From Gracilimonas sediminicola (GTDB lineage Bacteria; Bacteroidota; Rhodothermia; Balneolales; Balneolaceae): a stretch of 64,000 nucleotides of DNA. Positions 16,684 to 25,120 of the stretch are shown piece by piece. The notes under the pieces are model-generated. The model worked only from the letters and a program-made list of their open reading frames with translations. It did no database searches and was not told the DNA's origin. The first letter of the stretch is position 1. Every line of letters begins with the position of its first letter. The position numbers and the translations under genes were made by a program. Where the stretch lies: assembly GCF_024320785.1 (NCBI RefSeq), contig NZ_JANDBC010000002.1:62001-126000 (forward strand), in the 5' to 3' direction.

Positions 16684-17789
16684 TGTAGCCTCACCTTGAA
16701 TTTTTTCATACTCAGAGCCATAAAGAACACGGTGATTCCGGCAAGAATAAGCGTCTCTTTCCAGATAAATAAAAACTCTGATCCTTTCAGCATGATGTCT
16801 CTTACGATAATCAGAAACCACTTGGCGGGGATGATATGAGAAATCCACTGAAGCGGAAGCGGCATACTTGAAACGGGAAAAATGAAGCCCGACAGCAACA
16901 CCGTTGGAAGCAGCAAGCCTGCCAAAGAAACCATCATCGCCGTTTGCTGATTATTAGCCGCTGATGAAATGAATACCCCCAGTGCCAGGGCTGTTAAAAT
17001 GAATAAGGTTGCTTCCATGAAAAACAGGAAATAGGAACCCTGAAAGGGAACCTGAAACACAAACCGGGCCAGCACCAAAATGGTGACTACATTCACCACC
17101 GAAAGCACCAGGTACGGCAATACTTTTCCAATAATTATATGCCTTGGCTTGAGCGGTGATACCAGCAAGATTTCCATATTCCCCATCTCCTTTTCGCGGG
17201 TGATGGAGATGGAGGTCATGAGGGCGGAAATAAGCATAAGTATTACGGCAATCAATCCGGGTACGAACAGATTTACACTTCTCAGTTCTGGATTGTACAT
17301 CATCCGGACCCGGGGGTTTAGTCCGGCCTTTCGTATATCTCCGTTATCATTTAACTCCCCCACATAATCCCGGATGATATTGGCCGTGTAAGACTGAACC
17401 AGGTTCGCAAGGTTCGGGTCGGTGGCATCGGTAATCACCTGCACCTGAGCTGTATGTTCCCCGACTAACTTCTCTTTGAAGTTCGGTTCAAACACCACCA
17501 CTTCTTTGATATTACCCTCTCTGAACAGCCCTTCCACTTCCTCATAGCTTTGCAAATAGGCCCGGACTTCAAAAGATGCCGAAGCTTCCAGTTTTTGGGT
17601 GAGGGTTCGGGTTACTTCATCCTTCGATAAATCCAAAATCCCGATCTGAGCGTTGGTCACTTCATTTCTAATTGCAAAACCAAACAGGATCAGCATAATG
17701 ATGGGCATTCCAAAAAGCACCGTTAGCGTACGCTTATCACGATAGATCTGCTTAAACTCCTTAATCACAAAGCCGGAAAAAGCATTCAT
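16680..17789 (-). CDS. ABC-2 type efflux permease (YbhS-like)
   Basis: A 369-residue inner-membrane protein with the same plan as its neighbour. There is an N-terminal helix (LTVLFGMPIIMLILFGFAI), a periplasmic domain of about 140 residues, and five C-terminal helices. The coupling loop ITREKEMGNMEILLVSPL is the ABC-2 signature, and SGFIFPVSSMPLPLQW lies in the last periplasmic loop. The two permeases are clear paralogues. The start overlaps the upstream ATPase stop by 4 bases and its own stop overlaps the next start by 4 bases, so translation of the three genes is coupled and fixed subunit ratios are likely. In E. coli the equivalent pair is YbhS/YbhR. Confidence 0.9.
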   Translation of the reverse strand: MNAFSGFVIKEFKQIYRDKRTLTVLFGMPIIMLILFGFAIRNEVTNAQIGILDLSKDEVTRTLTQKLEASASFEVRAYLQSYEEVEGLFREGNIKEVVVFEPNFKEKLVGEHTAQVQVITDATDPNLANLVQSYTANIIRDYVGELNDNGDIRKAGLNPRVRMMYNPELRSVNLFVPGLIAVILMLISALMTSISITREKEMGNMEILLVSPLKPRHIIIGKVLPYLVLSVVNVVTILVLARFVFQVPFQGSYFLFFMEATLFILTALALGVFISSAANNQQTAMMVSLAGLLLPTVLLSGFIFPVSSMPLPLQWISHIIPAKWFLIIVRDIMLKGSEFLFIWKETLILAGITVFFMALSMKKFKVRLQ

Positions 17790-18529
17790 CCTTCCCCCCT
17801 CTCGGCACCGCGAGCCAGCTTTATAAACACATCCTCAATAGAATCTGATTCGAAATTCTCTTTTAGTTCGCGGGGTGAACCGATGGCATCCATCCGTCCG
17901 TCAACCATAATGGAAATCCGGTCGCAATATTCTGCCTCATCCATGTAATGCGTAGTCACAAAAACCGTAATTCCCCGGTCTGAAACCTCGTATATCTTTT
18001 CCCAGAACTGTCGCCTCGTAACCGGATCAACTCCGCCGGTAGGCTCGTCCAGAAACACAATGTTGGGATTGTGGAGTATTGCTATGGAAAAGGCCAGCTT
18101 CTGCTTCCAGCCTAAGGGTAAAGAACGAACCAGCTTTTTCCGTACATCTTTCAGTCCAAGTGAATTGATTACCTCGTCAATTTTACGGTATAGTTCTTTA
18201 TCGGGAATCCCATAAATGCCCCCGTAAAACCGGATGTTCTCTTCGGAGGTTAGATCATCATACAGCGAAAACTTCTGACTCATATACCCGATTTTTTTCT
18301 TGATGGCCTCCGCCTGCCGATAAACATCCTTGCCCGATACCAATGCTTTGCCCGAAGTTGGAGTAAGCAGTCCGGTAAGCATACGCATGGCTGTCGTCTT
18401 TCCAGCTCCGTTGGCTCCCAAAAACCCGAAGATCTCACCCTTTTCCACTTCAAAGGTGATGTTATCCACCGCGGTGAAATCACCAAATTTCCGGGTTAGG
18501 TTTTCGGTTTGAATGGCCGGCTCAGACAT
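17786..18529 (-). CDS. ABC transporter ATPase (second half of a YbhF-like pair)
   Basis: A 247-residue nucleotide-binding subunit from the ATG at 18527-18529 (MSEPAIQTENL); a GTG at 18539-18541 would add four residues. Walker A is GANGAGKT, the Q-loop is YMSQKFSLYDDLT, Walker B is NIVFLDEPTGGVDP and the switch His is present in TTHYMDEAEYC. The signature motif is altered: where LSGGQ is usual it reads SLPLGWKQ. That variant is known from the second ATPase domain of the fused E. coli protein YbhF. The gene overlaps the first ATPase by 8 bases. The pair probably forms a heterodimer in which the intact signature is supplied by the other subunit. Confidence 0.9.
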   Translation of the reverse strand: MSEPAIQTENLTRKFGDFTAVDNITFEVEKGEIFGFLGANGAGKTTAMRMLTGLLTPTSGKALVSGKDVYRQAEAIKKKIGYMSQKFSLYDDLTSEENIRFYGGIYGIPDKELYRKIDEVINSLGLKDVRKKLVRSLPLGWKQKLAFSIAILHNPNIVFLDEPTGGVDPVTRRQFWEKIYEVSDRGITVFVTTHYMDEAEYCDRISIMVDGRMDAIGSPRELKENFESDSIEDVFIKLARGAERGEG

Positions 18530-19454
18530 GGGCTCCCTCACCTTTGGCCTGCATCAGCTCCATAAAGCTGTCCTCAATATTTGGTTTGATGGGCTTGATC
18601 TCAACCTGTTCTAATCCCCGGTCAAACAAGTAGGTTTTTAACGCCACTAAATTGGGAGAACCGGTCTTTTCTGTATAATGAACGTACTCGCCAAAGGGTT
18701 GAACCGAATGCGCCTGAGGATACGATTTAAGAGCATTGAGTAACGCATAGGTGTTAGCTGCTTTGATGCCCAGCAACGTACGTTCAAAGGAATCTACGAT
18801 GGCTGTCGGGGTATCAATTTGCAAAATCTCCCCTTCCTGAATCAGTGCCACTCTTTCACACAAGTCTGCCTCGTCCATGTACGGCGTGGATACGATGATG
18901 GTGATCCCTTCTTTTTTCAGGATCTGCAGCATTTCCCAGAATTCCTTTCGTGAAACGGCATCCACTCCGGTGGTCGGTTCATCCAGTAACAACAACTTTG
19001 GCTTATGAATGAGGGCACAACTCAGTGCCAGCTTTTGCTTCATCCCGCCGGACAAATCTCCTGCCAACCGGGTTTTAAATTTTTCGAGCTGACTGTAAAT
19101 AGGCTTCACCAGTTCATAATTCTCATCTATAGTAGTTCCAAAAACAGAGGCGAAAAACTTCAGGTTCTCCTCCACCGTCAAATCCTGGTACAGGGAAAAC
19201 CGGCCGGGCATATATCCCAACAATGGCCTGATTTGCTTGTAGTCCTTCACTGCATCTTTACCCAATACCGTGGCAGAACCTTCATCGGGAACAAGCAAGG
19301 TGTTTATAATCCGGAACAGCGTGGTTTTACCGGCACCATCCGGCCCGATCACTCCAAAGAGTTCACCTTTGTTCACCTCAAAAGAAACCTCCTTCAAAGC
19401 CCGGACCTTACCAAACCACTTAGAAACTGACGATATGTTTACCACGCTGTTCAA
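18522..19454 (-). CDS. ABC transporter ATPase (first half of a YbhF-like pair)
   Basis: A 310-residue nucleotide-binding subunit. Walker A is GPDGAGKT, the signature LSGGMKQ is intact and Walker B is LLLLDEPTTGVD. The switch-loop His is missing: STPYMDEAD replaces STHYMDEAD, so this site is probably weak or inactive. A C-terminal extension of about 90 residues follows the ATPase core. The start is a TTG at 19452-19454, touching the stop of the HlyD gene; a GTG at 19443-19445 is an alternative. In E. coli both ATPases are fused in YbhF; here they are two overlapping genes. Its defect complements that of its partner, which keeps the His but lacks LSGG. Confidence 0.9.
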   Translation of the reverse strand: MNSVVNISSVSKWFGKVRALKEVSFEVNKGELFGVIGPDGAGKTTLFRIINTLLVPDEGSATVLGKDAVKDYKQIRPLLGYMPGRFSLYQDLTVEENLKFFASVFGTTIDENYELVKPIYSQLEKFKTRLAGDLSGGMKQKLALSCALIHKPKLLLLDEPTTGVDAVSRKEFWEMLQILKKEGITIIVSTPYMDEADLCERVALIQEGEILQIDTPTAIVDSFERTLLGIKAANTYALLNALKSYPQAHSVQPFGEYVHYTEKTGSPNLVALKTYLFDRGLEQVEIKPIKPNIEDSFMELMQAKGEGAHV

Positions 19455-20354
19455 TTACCTGAAGTTTACCTCTCCCGGCATTCCAATTTTTAACTTGCCA
19501 TCCGGGTTTGGAACGGTAATCTCTACCGCGTACACCTGCGTCACGCGTTCTTCTTTGGTTTGAATCATTCTTGGCGTGAACTCCGCTTCGGAAGCAATCC
19601 ACCTTACCACGCCGGTAAGCGATTCATTCTCCTCCGTATTCTTGTCAATTAAGACCTCTGCCTGTTCACCCAGAATAACATTTGGCAGCTGCGCACCCGA
19701 CACATACACCCTTAAGATCATTTCCTCTAAATTGGCGATTTCGTAGAGAGGCTTTCCGGTTGTGACTAACTCCCCCTGCTCCGCAAAGCTCGAAAGCACC
19801 GTTCCTGAAACCGGGTTTATGATCTGCGTTTTTTTTATCTGATCTTCGACCTGAGCTATCCGGGCTTTCATTGTTTGCAGCTCTGCGTAAACAGATTGCT
19901 TTTGTACTTCCACCGAATTAATCTGCTTATTCAGCACGTTTACCTGTCCTTGTGCCTGGTCGATTTGCTGCTGGGTGGCGGCATTGTTTTGTTTCAGGTT
20001 GGTGAAGCGCTGCAGATCCTTCTGAGCTGTATTCAACTGCTCGCGATACACATCGGCCTGTGCCTCCAGTTTTGCAATATTTGTCCGGATGGAAGCCACC
20101 GAAGCTAATAGCTCATCCTTTCGAAGGGCCAGCTGTGTTGAATCTACCTGACCTGCTTTTTGGCCTTCTTCCAGTTTCATACCCTCCTGCACGGTAAAAC
20201 TCTTAAGTATTCCTGAGGTTTCAGCCGACACGGTAACTTCCTCCGCCTCAAACTGCCCATAGGCATCCGATGTTTGATCCTGACTGCATCCGACCACTAA
20301 AAAAAGCAAGAACGCCATTGGAATAAGGGATGTGTATATTTTCTTCTGTTTCAT
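19455..20354 (-). CDS. HlyD-family periplasmic adaptor lipoprotein (YbhG-like)
   Basis: A 299-residue membrane-fusion protein. The signal MKQKKIYTSLIPMAFLLFLVVGC is a lipobox with Cys at about residue 23. Next comes a lipoyl/barrel-sandwich half (TVSAETSGILKSFTVQEGMKLEEGQ), then a long coiled coil (about 75-165). The second lipoyl half (QIINPVSGTVLSSFAEQGELVTTGKPL) and a beta-barrel domain (ILRVYVSGAQLPNVILGEQAEV) follow. The adaptor links the ABC-2 permeases to the outer-membrane TolC. The gene is 22 bases after tolC and directly abuts the first ATPase gene. The protein is shorter than RND adaptors, as expected for the YbhG type. Confidence 0.92.
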   Translation of the reverse strand: MKQKKIYTSLIPMAFLLFLVVGCSQDQTSDAYGQFEAEEVTVSAETSGILKSFTVQEGMKLEEGQKAGQVDSTQLALRKDELLASVASIRTNIAKLEAQADVYREQLNTAQKDLQRFTNLKQNNAATQQQIDQAQGQVNVLNKQINSVEVQKQSVYAELQTMKARIAQVEDQIKKTQIINPVSGTVLSSFAEQGELVTTGKPLYEIANLEEMILRVYVSGAQLPNVILGEQAEVLIDKNTEENESLTGVVRWIASEAEFTPRMIQTKEERVTQVYAVEITVPNPDGKLKIGMPGEVNFR

Positions 20355-20376
20355 AACCTTTCCTGTGTTAAAATTT

Positions 20377-21642
20377 CTATTCGAGATTTAATCCCAGAGC
20401 CGTTCGATACTCAGCCCGGGCCTGAACTAATTTGATTTCATTTGTGAGTAAAGAGAGCCGGGCCCGGTTGGCATTGGTTAGCTCGGTGATGTATTCCGTT
20501 GCCGTAATCACCCCATTCTCAAGCTGATTGGAACTTTCAGCTACTACCTGCTCTCTGATTTCGATGATTTCTTTATCACGGGTAATGTTCTCTTCAATGG
20601 CCTTGATTCGCTCTTCAATTCTACTCAATTGGGTCTGAAGCTGAAGGGTAAATGATTGTTCGTTTTGCCGGATGGTTTTCTGCCTGATGTTCAGCACTTC
20701 ATTCTGCTCATCGGCATTCAGGAAGTCCATCAAATTCCAGTTTAAACGCAGGCCCACCATGTAGTAATCATGGAAATCATTGTTCAGGAAGTTTAGGCCC
20801 GGACGACCAAAAGCAGCGGTTCCAAATGCCGAAATGCGTGGTATTTTTCCGGTTTGAGCCAATTTTTTTTGCTGCTCCAAAGCTTTCACCGAATTTTCAA
20901 ACAAGGCCATTTCCGGTCTTGCCAAATCAGTCATTACACCTTCAGAAACCGGATCAGGAAGTGTCAGTTTAGTGGAAGGGTTTAGCTTTTCCCCTATCAA
21001 TTCTCCCAATACCAGATATCCGGATTTGATATTCGCCATGATGCTTGCCGAATCCTGCTTTGCTTTGATGAGTCCGGCTTCCAGGATCAACTGCTGGCTT
21101 TTCAGCAGAACTCCATTTTCAACTTTGGATCGAACACTTTCGAGGCGTTCGTCTAATTCCGAGATCATCAATTTTGTGGCTTCCATCTGCTGCTGTGAAA
21201 GTAAAATCCCAAAATACACCTGATCAATTTGTGCTCTTACCTGCTGAAGTTCCACCTTTGTGGAAAGCACTTCCTGCATTCCCTGTGTCCGCTCCAGATC
21301 TTTCCTGATAGCCGTTACCCCACCGTTATAAATGTTCTGGCTAAGCTGTATGGAAGCTTCATACTGATCTTTACTAACCGGAGGCGGACCTCCTCCCGGC
21401 AACCCGAATTCCGTTACTTCCGACTGATAACTCGCCCTCCCGTTAACAGAAAGCTGTGGGTAATAACCCGTATTCGCAATCCGGATATTTAGCTCTGTAA
21501 TCTTTTCCTGAAGCGCCACATTCTTTGCCGCCGGATAATATTCTTCCGCCTGTTGGTAGCAGTAGTTCAGTGGAACTGAATCTGAAGGGGCACTTTGATT
21601 CACAAACGTGAATATCAGTAACGAAGCGAGAAACGTGTTCAT
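20377..21642 (-). CDS. TolC-family outer-membrane efflux channel
   Basis: A 421-residue outer-membrane factor. The N-terminal signal (MNTFLASLLIFTFVNQSAPS) is weak but plausible. The body shows the two-fold repeat of long alpha-helical hairpins separated by strand pairs: NLNIRIANTGYYPQLSVNGRASY in the first half and AQTGKIPRISAFGTAAFG plus MVGLRLNWNLMDF in the second. Helices are rich in Gln, Glu and Lys, and YRTALGLNLE closes the protein. It gives the exit duct for the tripartite pump. The start overlaps the tetR stop in an ATGA. E. coli ybhGFSR has no tolC in its operon, so its inclusion makes this operon self-contained. Confidence 0.92.
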   Translation of the reverse strand: MNTFLASLLIFTFVNQSAPSDSVPLNYCYQQAEEYYPAAKNVALQEKITELNIRIANTGYYPQLSVNGRASYQSEVTEFGLPGGGPPPVSKDQYEASIQLSQNIYNGGVTAIRKDLERTQGMQEVLSTKVELQQVRAQIDQVYFGILLSQQQMEATKLMISELDERLESVRSKVENGVLLKSQQLILEAGLIKAKQDSASIMANIKSGYLVLGELIGEKLNPSTKLTLPDPVSEGVMTDLARPEMALFENSVKALEQQKKLAQTGKIPRISAFGTAAFGRPGLNFLNNDFHDYYMVGLRLNWNLMDFLNADEQNEVLNIRQKTIRQNEQSFTLQLQTQLSRIEERIKAIEENITRDKEIIEIREQVVAESSNQLENGVITATEYITELTNANRARLSLLTNEIKLVQARAEYRTALGLNLE

Positions 21643-22256
21643 GGCTTTCTGTAGTTTATGGCGTTCAGGATAAAATCAGTAAGGAACCATTTCCGGTCTT
21701 TTAGAAACTTCAGGTATTCCTGTTCTTTCAGGTCAAAAACCGTTTTTACCATCATCTGGGCTATAAAAGGAAATAGAATCAGGCCGACCATACTAATCAG
21801 CAGTTGCCGCGGTTCTACCGGATCCATATTCCCGGCTTCAATCTCTTTCTTAATTTGCTCACCAAAGCTTTTGGGTGGATGGATATTCTTTTCACTCATA
21901 AACCGCTTGAATTCATCCGGATGATTATTCATTTCCTGTATGATAAACTGCACTACTTTGGGGTTGTCTTGCAGGAAATTGTAGTAGGCATCAATCAGGC
22001 GTGGCACTTTCTTATCCAGTGTAAGCTCTGAACCTAAAATTTCAAATATGGTGGGAAAAAAGTGAGCCAGTTGCTGCTGGAAAACCGCCCTGAACAGTTT
22101 GTCTTTACTGCGGTAGTAATAATGCAACATCGACTTGTTGATGTTCGCTTCATCAGCAATTTGTTGCATGCGGGCACCGGCATATCCGTCCTTTTGGAAT
22201 ACGCGGGATGCAGCTTCAAAAATCAGTTCTTCTGTGTCCTTTTCTTTATCAGTCAT
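21639..22256 (-). CDS. TetR-family regulator of the efflux operon (CecR-like)
   Basis: A 205-residue repressor. The N-terminal DNA-binding domain (about 8-60) has FEAASRVFQKDGYAGARMQQIADEANINKSMLHYYYRSKDKLF, a full TetR helix-turn-helix with the usual YYYRSK ending. The C-terminal ligand domain is all helical. It is first in the seven-gene efflux operon and overlaps tolC by 4 bases. A perfect 18-bp palindrome 52 bases upstream of its start is the obvious autoregulatory operator. The E. coli counterpart is CecR (YbiH), which precedes ybhGFSR. The inducer is presumably the exported compound, unknown here. Confidence 0.92.
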   Translation of the reverse strand: MTDKEKDTEELIFEAASRVFQKDGYAGARMQQIADEANINKSMLHYYYRSKDKLFRAVFQQQLAHFFPTIFEILGSELTLDKKVPRLIDAYYNFLQDNPKVVQFIIQEMNNHPDEFKRFMSEKNIHPPKSFGEQIKKEIEAGNMDPVEPRQLLISMVGLILFPFIAQMMVKTVFDLKEQEYLKFLKDRKWFLTDFILNAINYRKP

Positions 22257-22307
22257 ATCTGTCTTTTAATTGATTCCACATAAAATCTAAACTGGAAAAT
22301 AGACTTT

Positions 22308-22325
22308 TTCAACCATATGGTTGAA
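22308..22325. promoter_or_regulatory. Perfect 18-bp palindrome, likely TetR operator
   Basis: The sequence TTCAACCATATGGTTGAA reads the same on both strands with no spacer. It lies 52 bases upstream of the tetR start and in the only gap that can hold the efflux-operon promoter. Its size and symmetry fit binding of a TetR dimer. It is assigned by position and symmetry, not by homology. Confidence 0.7.
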
Positions 22326-22426
22326 CTTAATGGTTAGTAATTTTAAGACTATACTTTTCCCATAAAAAACAGCCGGATAGAATTCTACTTCCGTGACTAA
22401 ATCAGATCAGAGATAGAAATTCTAAT

Positions 22427-23392
22427 CTATTTGTGAAGGGAAAGCAGCGCGTCAACAACTTTCATGCTGGCAACGGCATCATCTATAGGAGTCGGAACAT
22501 CCCTATTCTCGATAATGGCTTTAGAAAAAGCATCTCCCTGGAGAGTGTAATGGTTAGCTTGTAATGTTTTCTCTTTCAGAACTTGTCCACCGCTTGTAAT
22601 TCTTATGGAAGCCGGGCTTTCCTGCGGGTTGAAAGGTATATCCATTTCAATAATACCCGATGTTCCATAAATGATGAGCTTTTGATCGGGACTGGCCAGG
22701 GTAGAACAACTAAATGTGGCTGTTCCTTTAGTAAACCTGAGAACGCCTGAAGCTATAGTATCAACTCCAAAGTCCGGATGAATTTCTACCTCCCCTTTTA
22801 TATCAATAGGTTCTTCCTCAAATAAATAACGGGAAGCTGAAATACAGTAACAGCCTATATCCAATAAACCGCCGCCGCCCATATCTGCTTTGTTTCGGAT
22901 GTTTTCAGGATCATCATTGTAATAGGTGAAAGAGGAATGAATGGTTTGTATTGCACCAATTTCTCCATCATCAATCCATTGCTTAACCACCTGCCACTGT
23001 GGATGGAAACGATACATGAATGCCTCCATCACTTTAAGTTCAGGAAAACTTCTTACTACATCTGCCAACTCCTCAGCCTCTGCCAGATCGATTGCTATGG
23101 GTTTTTCACAAAGCACATGCTTGCCTGCTTCCAGTGCTTTAATGGTCATGGGTACATGCAGATGATTGGGAAGAGGGTTATAAATTGCATCAATTTCTTC
23201 ATCCTCTAAAAGTTCTTCATAGGACCCATACGCCTTCTCAATACCCAGCCGATCTGCCACTTCTATTGCCCGGTCCACATCTCTTGATGATATAGCCGAT
23301 ATTTTTGATAGCTCTCCTTTTTGCATAGCCGGTATCACCTGCTCTACCCCAATTTTAGCTGTACTTAAAACTCCCCATCGTATAAAATCCAT
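22427..23392 (-). CDS. Gfo/Idh/MocA-family oxidoreductase
   Basis: A 321-residue NAD(P)-dependent dehydrogenase from the ATG at 23390-23392 (MDFIRWGVLST); a GTG three codons upstream is possible. The Rossmann half has WGVLSTAKIGVEQVIPAM, a variant of the usual GxGxxG, then NPLPNHLHVPMTIKALEAGKHVLCEKP, whose CEKP Lys is the family's catalytic lysine, at about residue 95. The C-terminal alpha/beta half has MEAFMYRFHPQW and GGGGLLDIGCYCIS, placing Asp and an expected His/Cys at the substrate site. The form closest by eye is the trans-1,2-dihydrobenzenediol/xylose dehydrogenase-like group. The substrate is probably a sugar or cyclitol. The gene stands alone, divergent from the azurin gene. Confidence 0.88.
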   Translation of the reverse strand: MDFIRWGVLSTAKIGVEQVIPAMQKGELSKISAISSRDVDRAIEVADRLGIEKAYGSYEELLEDEEIDAIYNPLPNHLHVPMTIKALEAGKHVLCEKPIAIDLAEAEELADVVRSFPELKVMEAFMYRFHPQWQVVKQWIDDGEIGAIQTIHSSFTYYNDDPENIRNKADMGGGGLLDIGCYCISASRYLFEEEPIDIKGEVEIHPDFGVDTIASGVLRFTKGTATFSCSTLASPDQKLIIYGTSGIIEMDIPFNPQESPASIRITSGGQVLKEKTLQANHYTLQGDAFSKAIIENRDVPTPIDDAVASMKVVDALLSLHK

Positions 23393-23546
23393 TTCTTGCA
23401 CCGTTAGGTTAACGTTTCAGTAAGAGTAAATACTTTTTGGATCACCTTCACAAAATATTCATAAAACATGGTTAGTTTTTGAGCGACAAAATTAAAACAG
23501 GTCGGTAACCGCATTTGGTACCGCAACTAAAAAACAGACGAATACT

Positions 23547-23987
23547 ATGAGAACTCTATTTTCATTATTAGCAATTTTTGCTCTTGCATTCACAAATATG
23601 GTCCAGGCTCAGGATAAGGTTGAAGTAACCATCGAGAGTAACGACCGGATGCAATTTGACTTAAGCGAAATTAAAGTAGAAGCAGGACAAACTGTTGTAC
23701 TAACCCTTAAGCATGTTGGAAAACTTCCAAAAGCTGCTATGGGCCACAACTGGGTACTGCTAAAGCAAGGCGTTGACATTCAGACCTTCGGAGCAGCTGC
23801 ATCTAAAGCCGCTGGCAACGAATACATCCCTGAAGGCACCGATGATGTAATTGTACACACAAAACTGATTGGTGGCGGACAGGAAACAACCATCGAGTTT
23901 ACAGCTCCCGAAGCCGGAACCTACGATTACATTTGTAGCTTCCCCGGCCACTACGCGCTGATGAAAGGTAAACTAATTGTAGAATAA
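23547..23987 (+). CDS. azu: Azurin-type blue copper protein
   Basis: A 146-residue periplasmic cupredoxin that shuttles electrons. The signal peptide MRTLFSLLAIFALAFTNMVQAQ is followed by the mature protein starting DKVEVTIES. All type 1 copper ligands are present: His in KAAMGHNWVL, and Cys, His and Met in the C-terminal loop CSFPGHYALMKG. The spacing Cys-x4-His-x4-Met is that of azurins rather than plastocyanins. The disulphide Cys residues of Pseudomonas azurin are missing. It is a single gene followed by a strong terminator. Likely partners are cytochromes or terminal oxidases elsewhere. Two similar GGTAxCCGCA motifs at about 23500-23527 may form a control site. Confidence 0.93.
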   Translation: MRTLFSLLAIFALAFTNMVQAQDKVEVTIESNDRMQFDLSEIKVEAGQTVVLTLKHVGKLPKAAMGHNWVLLKQGVDIQTFGAAASKAAGNEYIPEGTDDVIVHTKLIGGGQETTIEFTAPEAGTYDYICSFPGHYALMKGKLIVE

Positions 23988-24031
23988 GTAGTTATTTAGC
24001 ATTTCTAAAACTACTCGTATTATACCCTGAG

Positions 24032-24064
24032 CCCCGGATTTCTGATCGTTATCCGGGGTTTTTT
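24032..24064 (+). terminator. Rho-independent terminator after azurin
   Basis: An eight-pair GC-rich stem CCCCGGAT / ATCCGGGG with an 11-base loop, followed by TTTTTT. It lies 45 bases after the azurin stop and also just beyond the end of the convergent oxidoreductase gene. Confidence 0.9.
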
Positions 24065-24077
24065 ATATCTGCTAACT

Positions 24078-24725
24078 TTAGCTCAGGTCAGAAATGGCTT
24101 GTTTAATGGAAGTCTCACCCTGAAGCAGCTCCAGGCTTTTCCCAAAGCTTTGTTCCTCATCCAGCAATTCCACAATAACCGATGCCACATCATCCCGGGT
24201 TATGGTTTTAGTTTCAATGGCCTCAATCCGCTCCTTCAGTTCTACTTTCCCTGTACCACTCTCATTGGTTAGCCGGCCCGGCATCAGCACCGTGTAGCTG
24301 AGATCGGAATTTCTGAGATGCTCATCGGCTTTGGCTTTGGCATCGTAATAGTGCTCCATAGGCTCCGACCATGTTCCCGGATCACGATTGGCCTTGAGCG
24401 CACTCACCATAATAAACCGCTTAACACCCGATTCTTCTGCCTCATCAATGGCTTTAATGGCTCCATCCCTGTCTATGACCTTAGTCTGAGATTTAGGGGT
24501 ATCTCCGCCCGACCCAGCCGAAAATACTACCGCATCAACTCCCTGATAAGCGTGGCTGAAATCTTTCTCCAGGTCGGCCAGCACCGTATCAACTCCATGC
24601 TCTTTAAACTGTTTGATTTGCTCCTCTTTCCGGACCATCGCCACCGAATTATGCCCGGTATCTTTCAACTGATGCACCAACCGGTTTCCTATTTGTCCGT
24701 TTGCTCCTATAACTAATACGTTCAT
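24078..24725 (-). CDS. NAD(P)-binding NmrA/SDR-like protein
   Basis: A 215-residue atypical short-chain dehydrogenase. The N-terminal Rossmann motif is VLVIGANGQIG (GxxGxxG), followed by AMVRKEEQ, where the basic residue suits NADP(H), and VVFSAGSGG. The middle has FIMVSALKAN and HYYDAKAKADEHL, an atypical Y-x3-K where the active Tyr/Lys may lie. The C-terminus is PGRLTN and TRDDVASVIVELL, the pattern of the YhfK/SDR_a5 subgroup. Members act as redox sensors or poorly defined reductases. It is a single minus-strand gene. Its upstream gap holds a dispersed repeat, so its promoter must be close to the start. Confidence 0.85.
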   Translation of the reverse strand: MNVLVIGANGQIGNRLVHQLKDTGHNSVAMVRKEEQIKQFKEHGVDTVLADLEKDFSHAYQGVDAVVFSAGSGGDTPKSQTKVIDRDGAIKAIDEAEESGVKRFIMVSALKANRDPGTWSEPMEHYYDAKAKADEHLRNSDLSYTVLMPGRLTNESGTGKVELKERIEAIETKTITRDDVASVIVELLDEEQSFGKSLELLQGETSIKQAISDLS

Positions 24726-25120
24726 TATCTTTTTTTGAATTGGATTTCAGTTAGGTAAATGACTGTGAACCCCTTTTCGTTTCGGGCATGTTAGGCCGGT
24801 CTGCCCGCACCCTTTTATTGTTATCCTCGTCCCGACCGTCCACTTTTTTTCTCGTTCCGAACGTCCACGTTCGGAACGCCTTTTGGAAGCTCCTGCTTCC
24901 ACTAAAAGACACTTCTACTTCACCAGCAGCATTTTACGTTATTCGGTAACCTGCTTGCCACTCTATGTTTTCCCAACAAAAGGACACAGATAAACTCCGC
25001 GGGCATGGGGGAAAGCATTAGTCTGGCCTGCCCACCCCTTTTCTATAGCTCCACTCTCTGTTATTAATTCAGCCAGAATCGCTTATTTTGTTGACCAAAT
25101 TTCATCGACAAAAAACAACT
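24726..25120. other. Gene-free gap with repeat copy 1 and two GGGCATG elements
   Basis: A gap of about 395 bases upstream of phosphofructokinase. It holds dispersed repeat copy 1 (24851-24945) and a degenerate partial copy just before it (about 24826-24843). Two similar elements, CGGGCATG...TCTGCCCGCACCCTTTT (about 24783-24815) and CGGGCATG...CCTGCCCACCCCTTTT (about 25001-25046), each have GGGCA/TGCCC arms. No ORF is credible. The pfk promoter probably lies in 25040-25110. Confidence 0.5.
24851..24945 (+). repeat. Dispersed two-hairpin repeat, copy 1
   Basis: Two adjacent perfect hairpins, TTCCGAA/TTCGGAA (24855-24875) and GGAAGC/GCTTCC (24885-24900), are joined by CGCCTTTT. On the minus strand the part at 24905-24945 reads V-T-E-stop-R-K-M-L-L-V-K-stop. 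That looks like the last codons of a secretion sorting domain with a nonsense codon. The same design recurs at 26253 and 28702 in the same orientation. Confidence 0.8.

Noticed and set aside
16684-16848. A 55-residue upstream extension of the last permease gene
   Set aside because: It lies wholly inside the preceding permease gene in another frame; the ATGA overlap and the membrane-anchor start at 16683 are far more convincing.
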